Of a stretch of DNA of 64,000 nt, positions 1 through 15,000 are shown piece after piece. Position numbers and translations under genes: made by a program. The first letter of the stretch is position 1. Every line of letters starts with the position of its first letter. The notes under the pieces were generated by a model. That model was not told where the DNA came from, made no database searches, and saw nothing but the letters and a program-made list of their open reading frames with translations. Source of the DNA: Rhyacichthys aspro (Eukaryota; Chordata; Actinopteri; Gobiiformes; Rhyacichthyidae); NCBI GenBank assembly GCA_036850595.1, contig CM072154.1:16437330-16501329 (forward strand). The letters run 5' to 3'.

Positions 1-3000
1 ACAGGCCTCAGATGAGGGTTTTGCTTGCACATCCTGCTCCCCATACGTTCCAAAACCTGTGGGTAAGTTGAGTACAATAAGCTGTTTTAATTTGTCCAAA
101 AATCAGACAAAAAGTACTTGCATTTACTAATCTTTACACTTTACACTTTGTTCATTGTAGTAGAGTCAGCTATCATGGCTTCAATAAAGTTAAAAGAGCC
201 AGGTGAGTACATTCTTTATTACGCTTTTGCAAAATGTGTATATTTTGAGTTTTTGGTTATTTAAGGTTATTTATCATTTGTTATTTACAGAACCCCAGTT
301 CTACAGGTTAGAGGGTGTATGGTTGACAGAATCAGGCATGTCACTGCTTCGTAGCATGTCCATGTCTCCCCTGCATAAGAGACGGCAAAGACGGTCTCGT
401 CTTAGTACTTTGTCTTGTGAAGGAGGCTCAGATGGACTAGATATGAAAGAGGGTGATGGAGATGGAGAAGATGGGAAAGGTAAGTACCACTCTAGCTTAT
501 AAATCAACATGTACATCTCATTATCTATATAATAAACAGGGAAACAAATCTATATATTTTGTGTTTAGCCTGTGGGGAGCCAATGGACTGTGAATCCAAG
601 ATGGAGAATCCTGGGAGCCCTGATAGGGAAGGGGGTCCAGATGGAGGTCCTGATGGTATTGCAGACTGTGAAGGTCTCAAAGGTGGGGCTGAAGAGACAG
701 ATGATGGCAAGAAAAGAAAGCGGAAACCTTACAGACCTGGTAAGCTATCAGAAACTAACTAACTCACAAACCTATACTTAAAGCAGTACCTAATGGTATC
801 TACCGAAAATCTATTAGGAATTGGAGGTTTCATGGTGAGACAGAGAAAGTGTCACACACGATTGAAAAAGGAATTCTTCGCTCAGTTGGCTGGAGAGACT
901 ACACTAGATGGACAACCAATAGAAAGGACCATTGAAGAAGGTAAGTGGCATATTTTTGCATAACCTTTATGCTGATCAGTGCGCCACATGGACTACCTTT
1001 CCTTGTGAAATGTTTGAATGGGCAAGCTAAGTAAATTTATTGAAAATGCATCAAGTGTTCAAGTTGAGTATTTTGTGCAGGACCTCACCCGGACACAGAC
1101 AACATAATGGATCCTAAACCACCAGATGGAGAGGAACAGGCCAAAAAACGCCGGGGTCGTAAGAAAAGCAAATTAGAAGACATGTTTCCGGCTTATCTCC
1201 AGGTTTTTTATCTTTTATACCTAGTGGTTTGGATGATTTAAAAATATTATTTTATTCGCTTGTTTTTGATGATGTGTGTGATTGCAGGAGGCTTTCTTTG
1301 GGAAGACACTGATTGACTTGAGTAAAAAAGCTGTGATGATGCCTCCAGGGCCAAGACCCTGTCTTGTTCGACCTCCAGTTATACCAGAGTCAGGGGTTAA
1401 AACTGCTGTCCCAGAATGTAAGATCACTAACTTGACCTGTAACTTTAAATCTAAGCAGGATATTTGTAAAGTGGGTTGATTTGTAAAAGACCAAGTGGAG
1501 TGTATGATCATTATGCTTCTCTCATTAGCTGAGACAAAGGATTGCATAGTGGATGATAATTTGCCCCTCAAGCAGGAGGGGTGTGTGCCCCCCCAGGCTC
1601 AGGGAGAAGATGGGGGTAAGTGTCTGTACAGAGATGGGAATAGTTAATTTGTCTTCTTTTTTATGATGTCTGGTCATTAATGAATCACAATAATTGTTTA
1701 GGAGTCCCTGCCCCATCCTCATCAGTGAAGGAACAGGTGTCATCCTATCCTCCAAATTCAGCTGCAGAAAAAACTAAAAGTAAGGACAAAGGGATATGAA
1801 TTATTTGGGTGTTTATAGGTGTTTATAACATATATAAGGGTTTGATAACAATTTCTGTTGTGTCGAATGTCCAGGTCTTCCTCAAGGGGTGGAAAGTCAG
1901 GACTCTGAACAGTTCTTCAAGAAGGTCCTTGGAGTGTCTGAGGGCTCTTCTTTAGGGAGTATGAAGCCTATTTTGGAGGGCAATAAAGGAGAACTTACTC
2001 GTAGCACTCTGCCAGAGAGAGCTCTCCTCTCAGGTAATTCAAATTATATTTTGGTATTAGTTTAAAAAACATAAATGTTTGAGTTTGAAACTCATGAAAA
2101 TCTTACACAGGGTCTCTGCCCTCAGCTGGAACGATGGATTCTTTTCCAGGCCTTTCTCAATCACCATTTTTTGACATGCGGTATGGTTGTTTCTTCACCT
2201 CCAACATATACCCTTTTTACTTTCTTGCATGATAAAAAATGTGCTCTAATAATTCCAAAATTTTAACTTGTCTTCAGTACATGCTATATAAAATTAGCAG
2301 ATTACTAATAAAAAATGGACGCCTTACCAAATCAAGGCAGATATTGTTGTTTAATTAGGTTGTTGACACTACCAATGCAATTTTGATGGATTTTATTGTT
2401 TGATGTTGTATAGTGACCGGGCAGGACTGTTTAGTCCAGAGGGGGAAGATGAGAGTCCATGGGCCACTCCCTCTACGCCAGCAACACCTTCCTCACCACC
2501 AACTCCCACTGAAGCAGAGGGTGATGGGCTGTCCTACAACCAGCGCAGTCTGCAACGCTGGGAGAAAGATGAGGAACTGGGGGAACTCTCAACTATTTCC
2601 CCTGTGCTTTATGCCAACACAAACTTTCCTTCTCTTAAACAGGACTACCCAGGTGAATTAAAAAAAAAAAACAGAACAACTTATAAAATTGCTTTTTTTT
2701 CCATGTTCACTATTTTCCTAACTCTTACACTCACAGACTGGGCAAGTCGCTGTAAGCAGATCATGAAGATTTGGAGGAAGGTGTCTGCTGCTGACAAAGT
2801 TCCTTATTTGGTACATTGGTTTTTTTTTTAATGTAAAAAGAATCAATGCCAACTTTTTTGATTGGCTTGCATACACTAATTTAAATTAAAAATTAGGTTG
2901 ATCCATTGTTTTAATCAAAGTCTTTATTTTTATCTCTAGCAAAAGGCCAAAGATAATAGAGCAGCTCAGAGGATCAATAAGGCACAGAAGGTGAGAAGCC

Positions 3001-6000
3001 TCTGCATGTTGAATTATAAAGGTTACAACTAGTGATGGAATTTGAGTTTAGCTTCTTACATTTGTAAAAAAAAATTTTGTTTCCATCTATATAGCAGGCA
3101 GAGATTCAGGTGTGCAGGCCTGTTAAAACGGAGCCAGGGCATGCAAAGGGAGAACGACCCAGTTTACACCTCCATATCCCTCCGCCTTCTGGCTCTATGT
3201 CTGTCTCCTCCCAGCCCAGCTCAGCAGAAAGCCCATTTCCTTTTCCCCCTGATTCAGGATCATCCTCTGTCTTTTTCTCTGATGGACCTGTCAAAACCCC
3301 AGGGTCAGCTGAAATCAGGACAGATCCATTGGCCAAGCTTCCTTCTCAGTCATCCCATTCTCACTGTCACCCATCTACACACTTTTCACATTCAGGGGCA
3401 AGTCCATTACAGGCCCCTTCCTCAGGTTTTTCCACTTCTGGCCCACTGGGTCCTCCTCAGGGACGGCCAGCCAGTCTTGGCCCCTTTGACATGCAACCAG
3501 GAACACCTGGAACCCCACGACGGGCTCAACAGGTTGACCCCTACTTCAGATCACAGCTGCAGCAGCAGCAGCAAGGTCATCTACCACAGTCTCAGCAAGG
3601 TTCTCAGGAGTCTCTAGGACCTCCAGAAAGCCCTCATGCACGTGGCCCTGGGATTGGAGAATCCTCTGTCTTCTCTCCTTCTCACAATGCCCACTATGGA
3701 GATCCTTTCAGAACCCAGCAAGGGATGGGGCGACCTGAATTTGGTTCATCTCCGTCACCTTCTGCAGTGGCTTCCTCACCTGCAAGCACAGGACAGTACA
3801 GGGCTGATATGGGTGCACCTTCTCCCCGTTCCTCTACTGTAAGACTTGATCGAACTGCTAGCTCTCCTGCTGGAATGCTTGAATCTGGGGATGGTTTATT
3901 CAAGGCACCAATGACTCCTCGAATGCAAGGGGAGGGTATACCAATTCAACCTGGAACATCTCCAAACCATCCCTCTGAAGGTTACCGGCAGTCTCCCTCG
4001 AACCCATATTCTGAAGTTCACAGTCAGTCCCCTCTTACTCCCAGACCACAGTCAGGAGACAACTGTCAATTGACTCAGAGAAATACTGTTGCTCAGCAGG
4101 AATCATGTTCAAGAGTGCCCTCCAGCCCACAGTCCCAGGGTAGCTGTCAGTCTCCTCACACTCCTGGTGGTCTTTCAAATGATGCTGTCTCTGTCCAGTC
4201 ACCAGCTACTCCTCGGTTCCAATCCCCAGACCTTTGTTCTCAGCCACCATCAAGGCCACAATCTAGGGACCCTTTTTGTAATATTCACAAACCTCCTCGT
4301 CCCACATCATCAGAGGGAACTGGAGGTTACAAAGGTTCCCCTCATTCTACTCAACCTCCTACTTCTCAACCAACCAACCAATCTTTAGGTGATCCTCTTT
4401 CTGGTAAACCATCAACAGCCCCTTTCACTCCTAGTCCCAACAGTTCGGGACATCCATTACCACAACAGCACACTCAAATGATGCAGGGACAGTTTCAACA
4501 ATCCCAGCCACAGCCTACCTCTGGATCTCAAGAAAGCCAAGCTGTTAGGCCTCCTGATGCATCGCTCCAGCCAGCTTTGCCAGGCTCCCAAGATATTCCT
4601 GATATTTCAGCTGTCCAGGACCCTGCATTGATTGGATTAAGCCCCTCTGAAGTGGAGAAGCATAGACAGGTAACCGAATAAGAGCCTTTGCAATTGCAAT
4701 TTTGTTTCTGTTTGCTAAAGTGTTAAATAATTCTTTTGTTTTTAGCGTCAAAAACTGAGGGAATTCTTAATCAGACAACAGATGCAGAGAAATTCTATTA
4801 GACAAGAAAAGGAGGCCGCTGCTGCTTCTGGCAGTGCATCTCCTGGTTGGTCTGGAGGTGAGATGGGGTCTTTTCAGCAAGAAAAGTCCAACAGAGCACC
4901 ACCCCCATATCCACAGGTATACCAAGTAATGCACTCTTAAAATGATTGATTTTATGGAGAAATGAACAGGGGTACACATAATCAAATAAATATTTATTGT
5001 TTGCTGTGATTACTTTTATCAGGAACGTGTCACAGCTACAACTACTGCTGCTGTTGGAGCACAAAAGATGCCTCTTGTTGCTGCTGGTATGGATGAAAAG
5101 CTTATTCGTCCATCACCTACTGGAAACCCTCCGATCATGGATCCTAGTGCAATACGGTTTGTGTCTGAATTAAATACAAATATATTTTAAATTGATAAGG
5201 AATACATTTACAAAATTTAATAGTATTATTGATTTTTCTGTTCTGTTTCAGAATGCCAGGAACCCCCAAACCACAGGGCGTGTTTGCGCGTCCACCAATT
5301 CCTCCTCAGTGGCAGGGTCAGGCTCCTAGTCCACAGAGGTTCTTGCAATCTGGCATGGATAATATAAGCATTAGACATAATCTCAACTCTGCAGTTAACA
5401 TGCAGGACATGAGTAACCCTCACAACACGATACAAGGAGAAAACATGCAGACTATGGGTCAAGGGCCCCCTCCACAGTTCATTGAATTGCGACACAATTC
5501 CCAGAGGCTGCCTATGCGCCCTCATTTCATGCCGCGTGGACCTCAACCTAGGCCACGACTTTTTGTTCCCCATCAACAGATGATGGCATCATATGTTCAG
5601 CAGCATCCCATAGCTCAAAGTAGTACTATTCCACCAGATAAATCACCGTTGGGGCTACAGCAAGGTGGTCCGTCAGTTTTAATGCCTCAACAGACAACAG
5701 GTCCAGAAGCACAACAGCCACAGACATCATCTATCCCAAACACTCCAACTTCTAATCAGCATCCCCTTCCCCAGCCAAATTTGGTCACACAGCCTCAGCC
5801 TGCCACCCAACACAACAGTGAAGAACTGCCAGAGCCTGACCTTGAGGGACTGGGAGATGCTGGAGGTGATGGTGGTGTGGAGGATGAGGATGATCTAGCT
5901 CTGGACTTGGATCCTGACAAAGGAGATGATGAATTGGGCAATTTGGATAATCTTGAGGCAAATGATCCACATCTAGATGACTTGCTAAACAGTGATGAAT

Positions 6001-9000
6001 TTGATCTTTTGGCTTACACTGACCCTGAATTAGACCAAGGAGACCCAAAAGATGTGTTCTCAGACCAGCTGCGGTTGGTGGAGGCTGAAAGTGAGACACC
6101 TTCATCTGCCTCTGGATCTGTACTTGTGAAAGTTGAGGAAAAAACAAAGTTAGAACGTGGACTAAAAACCACTACAAAGAAAGAGTGTTGTGCTAGCCAG
6201 ACATCCTCTGCACAAAATACTGGTGCTTCTGAAGTGAAAGTAGAAGATAGAGGACTGACCCCTCAGCAGCACTCAGGTCAGACCCTTGTGAAAAGAGAAA
6301 TGGGAGAGCTTCTTGGTGGGACCAAGCCATCGCATCCAGAAAACCACTCTGCTTCTCTAAGTTCTGTTCGATTAGGTGGACTTTCATACACTCTGCCAGG
6401 TCAAGTTGATCATATGCCTTTTCCGCCGGCTGCTACACCTGCAGATATTAGTGATGATCCACTAGGACTGCCTGATGTAGGTGGACAATCTCCAGCTGTG
6501 GATTTGGCAAAGGTGGAGAGCTCTTTAGATGGTGAGCTGCCTCTACTCATACAAGATCTACTGGAGCATGAGAAGAAGGAACAGCAGAAGCAACAGCAAC
6601 AGCTCAGCAGCCTCCACCAGGGGGGGCTGGCACCCCCATTTGCAGGCTTACCAAGTCAGCCAAACCCACAGGTGACAGGACAGATGATGTTGTCCCAACA
6701 CCACCGTCCACCTGCTCAGGGAATGATGACTCAGGCAGGGATGGCACCTCGGGCGCCAAATATGATGCCTCAGCAAAGACTCATGGGGCCTGGAATGGCA
6801 CCTCAAGCTCATATGAACATGCCTCAGCAGCAATCAATGATAAGAGTGGGACAGCCTGGAGCAGTACCTCAACAGCCAGCGGTCAAACAGTCACCTCTAA
6901 CCAACAATTTCTTTCCAGAAAAAGGTAAGGAATATGGTCAGCTTTCACCCCAGGACAGTATATGTTAACCTTACTGCCAGTATGTACTGAAATGCTTTTC
7001 CCGCAACAGATCTAGACAAATTTGTTACAGATGATATCATGGATCCTATTGCTAAGGCAAAGATGGTGGCTCTTCAAGGTATCAAAAGAGTGTTGACAGA
7101 CCCAATGGTTGTTCCTCCTGGTATCAACAGGTAGGTATTTTCCTGTTTGCAATATTTTAAGACTTAATTTGTTTATAATAATGTGATTAAAGAATGGATC
7201 AATAAGCCTTATTTATGCTACTAGATAGGGAACCCGTTTACATCTTTATATGGTTTATTTTGACAAGTAAAATCACTTCTTAATGTTATATTAACAATCA
7301 AAATGGTTCTAAGCTACACCAGTGGCAATATTGTCACAAGTCTGTTTTGTAAATGCTGCTTATCTTTTTTTAAACTTAACTCAGTACACTACTAAGAGTT
7401 TCCTTCCCTTTTAGGCAACAAGTGTCTCTGCTTGCTCAGAGGCTGGCATCTGCTCCTGGAACAGATCCAGGACAACTTACTTCAGGACCACCAAAAGTAA
7501 GGTGTTACAACAATTTACAGTTTAGTTATATGCAAGTTATTAAGTTTTTCCATTTTATATTTAGCAGGGGGAGCCAAGTGATTCAACTCAGTCAAGACCT
7601 AACCCTCCCCAATTTGTGCAAGGAATCATCAGTATGTACTTATATATTAGATTAATTACGTTTTTGCCTGTCTATCTAACGTCCATTTAACGTATTTCTA
7701 ATATAGATGATGCAGAACAACATCAGTATGAGGAATGGCTACTGCACACACAGCAACTTCTACAAATGCAATTAAAATTTTTGGAGGAACAGATTGGAGT
7801 TCACCGCAAATCACGGAAAGCACTCTGTGCTAAACAGCGCACGGCTAAAAAGGCTGGCAGGGAATTTGCTGAAGCAGATGCTGAGAAGTTAAAGTTGGTC
7901 ACTGAAGAACAAAGCAAAATTCAGAAACAACTTGACCAGGTGTGTACATGTTTATGAAAGTGGTAACAAACTGGAATGAACTTGCAGAACATACATTTTC
8001 TACAACTAATACATTTTAAGTGTCTGATGCATACATAATTTTAATCATAACATTTTTGGAAGGTTATCAGTCCCTTATTGGTTTATTTTTTATCGATTTT
8101 ACTTAAGTTTCTTTCTATGTAGTTATACATTGATAAATGTTTTATTCTCCTATACAGGTACGCAAACAGCAAAAGGAGCATACTAACCTTATTGCAGAAT
8201 ACAGAAGTAAACAGCAGCAGCATCAGCAAGGCTCAGGTCTTCTTCCTCCGGGACATCCTCCACAAGGCCCTCCATCGCACATATTTCCTACAATTCCTGG
8301 TCAGAATATAATGAGTCAACAGGGAATGCCTGTCATGGGGCAGCACGGTGGCATGGTACCACAAACTGGAATGCATGTTCGAATGCCACAGGGGCAGCCA
8401 TTCGTGGGAGGACCACAACCCCAACTTCCTGGTGGCCCAAGGCCCACAGGACCACCTGGGCCTCCTGCTGGATTTTTTCCACTGGCACCTGGAATGCAAG
8501 GTGCGGACCCTAGGATGATGCAAGAAAGACAACTTCAACACAGAATGCAGATGGCAAAGCTTCAGCAGCAACAGCAGATGATGATGGGTCAGCAGCCAAT
8601 GGCACACTCTGCTCAACAGTCTGGCATGCTGGCTCAGCCACAACCTGGGATAATAGGAAACCCACACATGGCCCAGCAACAGCCAAACCCACAACAAGTT
8701 CTGGTTAACCAGGCCAATCATCAAAGCATGGTCCAGCTTCAAACTGTCACACAGACTCCACAAACTACGTTAGGGGGGCACACTCAGCCGGGAATGATGG
8801 GGAACCAGCCAGTTGCACCATCACAACAACAGAGGCCACAGATGATGATGGGACATCAGGGAGTGGTTAGCTCTCCAGGTGATCCCGGCTTTAGAAGTCC
8901 TCAACCTTTTACTCCGCAACAACAAAACATTGTGGCTCAACGTATGCTGGCCTCTCAGCAGCAGCAAATGGCTCAGCAAAAACCAATGCAACTCACCAGT

Positions 9001-12000
9001 CAGTCAAGCCAAGACCAAGGAGTAATGTCTCAGCCTTCCACTCCACAAATGGGATCCTCACCTTCAGCAGGAAGTGTCACACCCCACTCACAGTCTAGTT
9101 CAGATAACCAAAACTCAGGCCCAAAAGAGATCCTCAGCCCTGACTCAAGAACCCCACCACAGCAGAGTGGGCCCTCCAATTCAAATCAGTTGTCGCACAC
9201 AGGCCTTTCAGCTGATAATCAGTGTGACTTGGGAAGTCAGACTGTGCAACAGCAACAACAGCAGCATCAAAACCAAGTTTATACAGCTCCACAACCAAAC
9301 ATGCACTCTGAGCAACAAACACCCCCAAGTGAAAATCAACAAACAGGAGCTCATCAACAACAACACCACCTAACTCTCCAGCGACAAGTGTCACTCACTG
9401 CTGAAAAACCTGAAATAACTGCTGTAAAAGTAGAGGTAGAACAGCATAATATTTTAGTTCAACAACAACAGCAAAATGTCTCACAGCAGTCACAGGAAGC
9501 CAGCCTCCAGCAGCAGAGCACACTCAGTCAGCAAGCTGTAGTAGGCCCAAATCCACAACACCAAGCCTTAATAGCTCAGCAGCAAAAACAACAGGCCATG
9601 ATGGGAATGATGAGGGGCCAGCAACAGGGCATGATGCCACCAAGGCCTGGTCTTCAAGCTGGACAGATTCGGACGCCAATAAACATTCAGGCTATTATAG
9701 CTCAAAATCCACAGCTGCGCAACCTTCCTCCTAACCAGCAAATACAACACATACAGGCCATGATTGCTCAGAGGCACTTACAGCAGGGGCAAATGATGCG
9801 GATGGCAATGAATCCAGGCCAGCAAGGTCAGTTTAGGTCCCACATGCCACCAGGACAGGTTCCACAGGTTGGGCAGCAGATGCCAGGGATGGAGGGTCAA
9901 CGAATGCATTTTGGGGCAATGGGGAAAGCTGTTGGCACTCAACAACCGGGTGGCATGGTGGCCCAACAGCTGGGTGTTTCTCCACAGATGCAGCAGGGAT
10001 TAATGGCCCATGGGCAACAACTTCCACAAATGGGAGACATGATGCAACAACAGCAGATTATGAGAGGGCAGGTACCAATGCCTTGTTCCCCCATTGATCA
10101 GACTCGCATGTTAAGGCCAACATCTCCACATCAGCCAATGGCCAATGCTACAGGAGACCCACAACGCCATATGTTCATGGGCATGCGCCCTCCTACTCCA
10201 AACCAACAACAGGCACTACTGGCCACTGCGCAAGGGAGAGTACAAGGATCCCCATCTCAAGCATATTCTCCAAGAACTCCCTTTGGCATGAGTCCAGCTC
10301 ATCCAGCTTCACCTCATGCATCAAATGTTTCTTCACCAAGAACCGACAGTCGAGCAGGAATGGGTAGTCCGTACAGTCAGGTTAGAGCATCTCCACTCAG
10401 ATCCCCTGGATCTAAAAGTCCACTAGATTGTCCTGGACTGAAAGTTGAAACCCAGACTTCAGGCAGTGAAACTCCTCAAACCGCTTCATGTATTTCCAAT
10501 GGGCCACAAAAAATGTTTAATGTCCAGCCACAACCCCATCATGTTCGAGAGAGCCCAGCTCATTTACAACAAGCTTCTGGAGAAGGAAATCTGTGTGAGA
10601 GGATTCTACAAAACATTAAGCAAGAACCTAGGGAGGTTCAGTGTAATGCTGAGGGAGAGCTTCACCCTGGGTTTATGAAACAAGAAGTAACAGGAAACGA
10701 CAGTAGCTTTTCCAATTCTGAAAACATGGCTGTAGCCGCAGGGCTTCAAGATAATAGACCTGAGACTGGACAACAACTACTTCAGAAACTTCTTAGGACA
10801 AAGAATCTTCAGCTTGGAGCTCAGAGGCCATCTGAAGGTATCCACAATGAAATTAATGGGCATATAAACACTAAGTTAGCTATGCTGGAACAAAAACTTC
10901 AAGGGACGCCACAAAATATGGAGGTATGTGTTTCTTTCTGTGTAGTTTAAATTAGCGATTTTGCCCAAACTGTTACACTGTTACATTGTTGCAATTTATC
11001 TCAATTATTTCAGGATTTACAATCTATAACAAAAAGGCCACCTATACCCAAGCCAAAGCGTACAAATAAAGTAACTGGAGGACCTAATGCAAGAAAAAAG
11101 AATAAGAAGGAAGAAGTTGGTAAAAGTGCGGAAGCACTCATAAAACAGCTTAAACAGGTAATATATTTTGATTTTTGTTATTATTTTTATGTTATTATTT
11201 ACTTAATAATTTAGTTTAATTAATGTTTACATTACAGGGCCTTTCTCTGCTGCCTCTGATGGAGCCATCCATTACTGCTAGTCTAGATTTTTTTGCCCCA
11301 TTTGGGAGCAGCCTATCTAATGGCAAAGCCCAGCTAAAAGGATCATTTGGAAATGCGGTGCTAGACAACATACCTGACTACTACTCTCAGCTGCTTACAA
11401 AGGTATTATCATTAATATGTATATGTTGGTGATTTGGCTTTTATCTTATAATATTCCACATGGCTCTCATTAGTGCCAGCTAAATTATTGCTGTATTGTA
11501 TTTTCAGAGTAACCTTAGCAACCCACCTACACCACCATCATCTCTGCCTCCTACACCACCCCCCTCGGTACAGCACAAGCTGCCAAATGGGATGACTACT
11601 GGGGAGGAGCTATCGAAGAATCAGAAAGAGACAGAGCCCACAGTGGAACCAATAGGTATAAGTTTGTGTTGCACACTGAAAATAAAATCAACCCTGCGTG
11701 CAAATGTGTTTGGGTGTTTAATGCTTAGTTTTTTTTCTAGATACAGTTTCCGGGGAGGTGAAGAGTGTAGATATTCTGGCAGCTCTCCCCACACCACCTC
11801 ACAATCAGAATGAGGACATCCGGTAAGCCAACCAGTACATTCAGAAAAATTACAACAATTATTTGTGATATCTTGATACCAGTAATTTCTTAATGAAGTA
11901 ATGTTAATTTTCTACAGAATGGAGAGTGACGATGAGGATGCACCAGAAAGCATTATTCCAGCATCATCCCCAGAGAGTAATGTAGGAGAGGCAACGCCAC

Positions 12001-15000
12001 GATTTCCTCACTTAAAAGAGCCCAAAGAGGAAGAGACAGAAAGGGCTATATCTCCTATAATTCCTCTAATTCCCCGCACAACTATCCCAGGTATACAACT
12101 GTCAGGCATATTAATGTCATTTTACTAAATAGGGCTTTCTTTAGTTATTTGAAGGAACCTGACATGTACTGCCTAGTTTTCAAACTGGCAGCATATTAGC
12201 AGTTTGTTTAAAACAAAAACTTATATTTATCTATTGTAGAGTTTCGAGAAAACAAACCTCTTGACGGTGTTGGTGACAAAGTAGTTTCCACATCCAACCA
12301 TCTTAACAAGGCAAAAAGTAACGAAGTGTCTGTCACTTTCACTTTGTCCTCTGCTGCAGCAAAGGTAGTATAATATAATGCACGTATAAACTATTACAAT
12401 GTTTAATCATGGAAATATATTGTTTTAAACATCTTGAAATGTTGTTTCTCCCCAGAAACTAAACCATGTAATGATGGCCATGGCTCAGCTCCTTAACATT
12501 CGGATGCCAGGTTCTTACGAGGTGACCTTCCCACCTCTAAACCCAGATTTTGAGGGGGCTGGTAAGGGACAAGGGCAGTCAGGTATGTATTAAAGACACT
12601 GTATTGGCCTTGACAAGTGTTTAAGACTCAATCTAATAGCCTCAAAATGTGTATTGTTTGTTTACAGGTTCTCTTTGTGTAAAGAACAGTGCTGCACCCA
12701 GTCAGGATGAATGGCTTAGACAGTTTGATGTGTCTCTACCCGGCTGTACGCTGAAGAAACACGTTGATATACTTTCATTAATCAAGCAGGTATGTTCAGA
12801 CCCTGGCTTAACACAGGCTGTGTGAGTGTCATGTTAGCGCTTCAGCCTTCACAGTTGATAACAGCCACTTGTTCGTGTTTCCACTTTGTTCTCCCCAGTA
12901 TCCAAAAACACCAGAAGTGTTTTAAATGCTGCATATTTAGACACCATGGAATTTGAGTATAAATCTGTAGCTAAAACAATCACTTGCTACATCTACAGTC
13001 AACAGACAGTTGCTTTATTTTGAAAATAGAATTGGGTTTGTTTTAATGCTTGTTTTTATTCATTACATTTATATAGTGTATTTAATGACACCAGGTGAAT
13101 TTTCAGTCTTGAAAGTACACAGAAAAGGCAAATGTCAGCAGGTCAGCCTGAGATGTACCACTCTGTTTTTAACACATGCTGATGTGGCACACCTCCCATA
13201 CATTTGTTGTAAAGTCTTAACAGGCTGTATTATGGAAGTTATGCAAAATATTTATATACTGTATCTCAGTTATCTAACTTTTTTCCAAATAAATGTTTTT
13301 GTAAGGAATTCACAGAGAACGAGGCCAAGCCAGCCCTACACTGTTACACAACCAATGTTAATGACTTGGATGTACGCCATCTTCCTGTTATACCTGTCGA
13401 GGAATCTCCGCCTCCTTCACCGTCTCCTCCAGACCCTTCCCCATCGACTCAAGAGCCAACTAATGAAATAGAGCCAGCTAAAACCCCTCCATCTCCTGCA
13501 ATTCTAACAGATGTTCAGATCAAGACTGAGCCAGAACAAGATGCTGGTCCTGTTTGTGAAGCTTCAGAACCTAATGTCTCAGAGTCTGAAGTAGAGATAG
13601 ATTCAGTCCCTCATATAGAACCCTCAGCAGTTACTGATTCTTCTGCCCCTGCTGAAGATTTGCTAAAAGCTGCTACAAAGGAGGAGGACTCGACAGCTGA
13701 CATGGGTGAACCTCCTAAAGATTCCCCCAGCGCCATAGATTCTTCTTCCAAAGGCATTAAGCAACGCAGACCTCTCTCACCGGAAGCAGAGGTAGTACAA
13801 CCAAAAGTGAAAAAATGGAAAGGAATTCGATGGAAGCGTCTTCAGTTTGTCATCACAATACGAAAGGGTGGGTCTAAGAAGGAGAGCAGCCGTGAGGTGT
13901 CTGAGCTGATGGAACGCCTGCGCATTACCTTAAGGCCCGAAAGACTGCCTCGGGATAAACGGAAGTGCTGTTTTTGTCATGATGAAGGTGATGGAGCAAC
14001 AGATGGGCCTGGCCGCTTGCTTAACATTGATGTAGATTTATGGGTACATCTTAACTGCGCTCTGTGGTCCACAGAGGTCTATGAGACACAAGGTGGTGCT
14101 TTGATCAATGTAGAGGTAGCCCTGCGCCGTGGGTTGCGTACTCTGTGTGCATTCTGCCAGAAAACAGGGGCTACTAACAGCTGCAACAGGCTGCGCTGCC
14201 CCAATGTCTATCATTTTGCCTGTGCCATTCGAGCTCGCTGCATGTTCTTCAAGGACAAGACAATGTTGTGCACCCAGCATAAACTAAAAGGCCCCAGTGA
14301 AGATGAACTGAGCACATTTGCTGTTTTACGGCGGGTCTACATTGAGCGTGATGAAGTGAAGCAGATTGCCAGTATCTTACAGCGAGGTGACCGCATCCAC
14401 TTGTTCCGTGTTGGAGGCCTCATCTTTCATGCCGTTGGTCAGCTGCTTCCCTCCCAGATGGCCAACTTCCACTCAGCCACTGCCATTTTTCCTGTTGGCT
14501 ATGAAGCCACACGCATCTACTGGAGCACACGTGTTCCCAACAAACGCTGCAGATACCGCTGTCGTATCAGTGAGGACAACAGTTGCCCTCTGTTCGAGGT
14601 GCGTGTTTTGGAGCACGGTATGGAGGATTTGCACTATCGGGATACCACTCCAGAAGGTATGCATTGTGTTGTATTATATCTTTAAGTATACTTTAGAGCA
14701 ATATTTGTATTTTCTGCATCAGTTAGTGATTTAAATTATGCCATTAATCTAGGGATCTGGGATCGAGTAGTTCAACAGGTAGCAAAACTCAGACAGGACT
14801 CTTCTATGCTGAAGCTGTTCACTGAACACATCAAAGGAGAGGAAATGTACGGCCTCACCGTTAATGCGGTTATGCGCATCACAGAATCGGTAAGAAATCA
14901 GAGCTTGTTCATTTAAAAGGTTTAAGGCAGAGCTGTATTGCTGTAAGATCAGTTTGACAGCATTAGTTTGCTTGTTTACATTATATTGCTTTGTTTTCAA

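Noticed and set aside
8233..8763. 176-codon minus-strand open frame
   Set aside because: Antisense shadow of the Gln-rich kmt2d exon; CAG/CAA codons read as Leu/Cys codons without stops.
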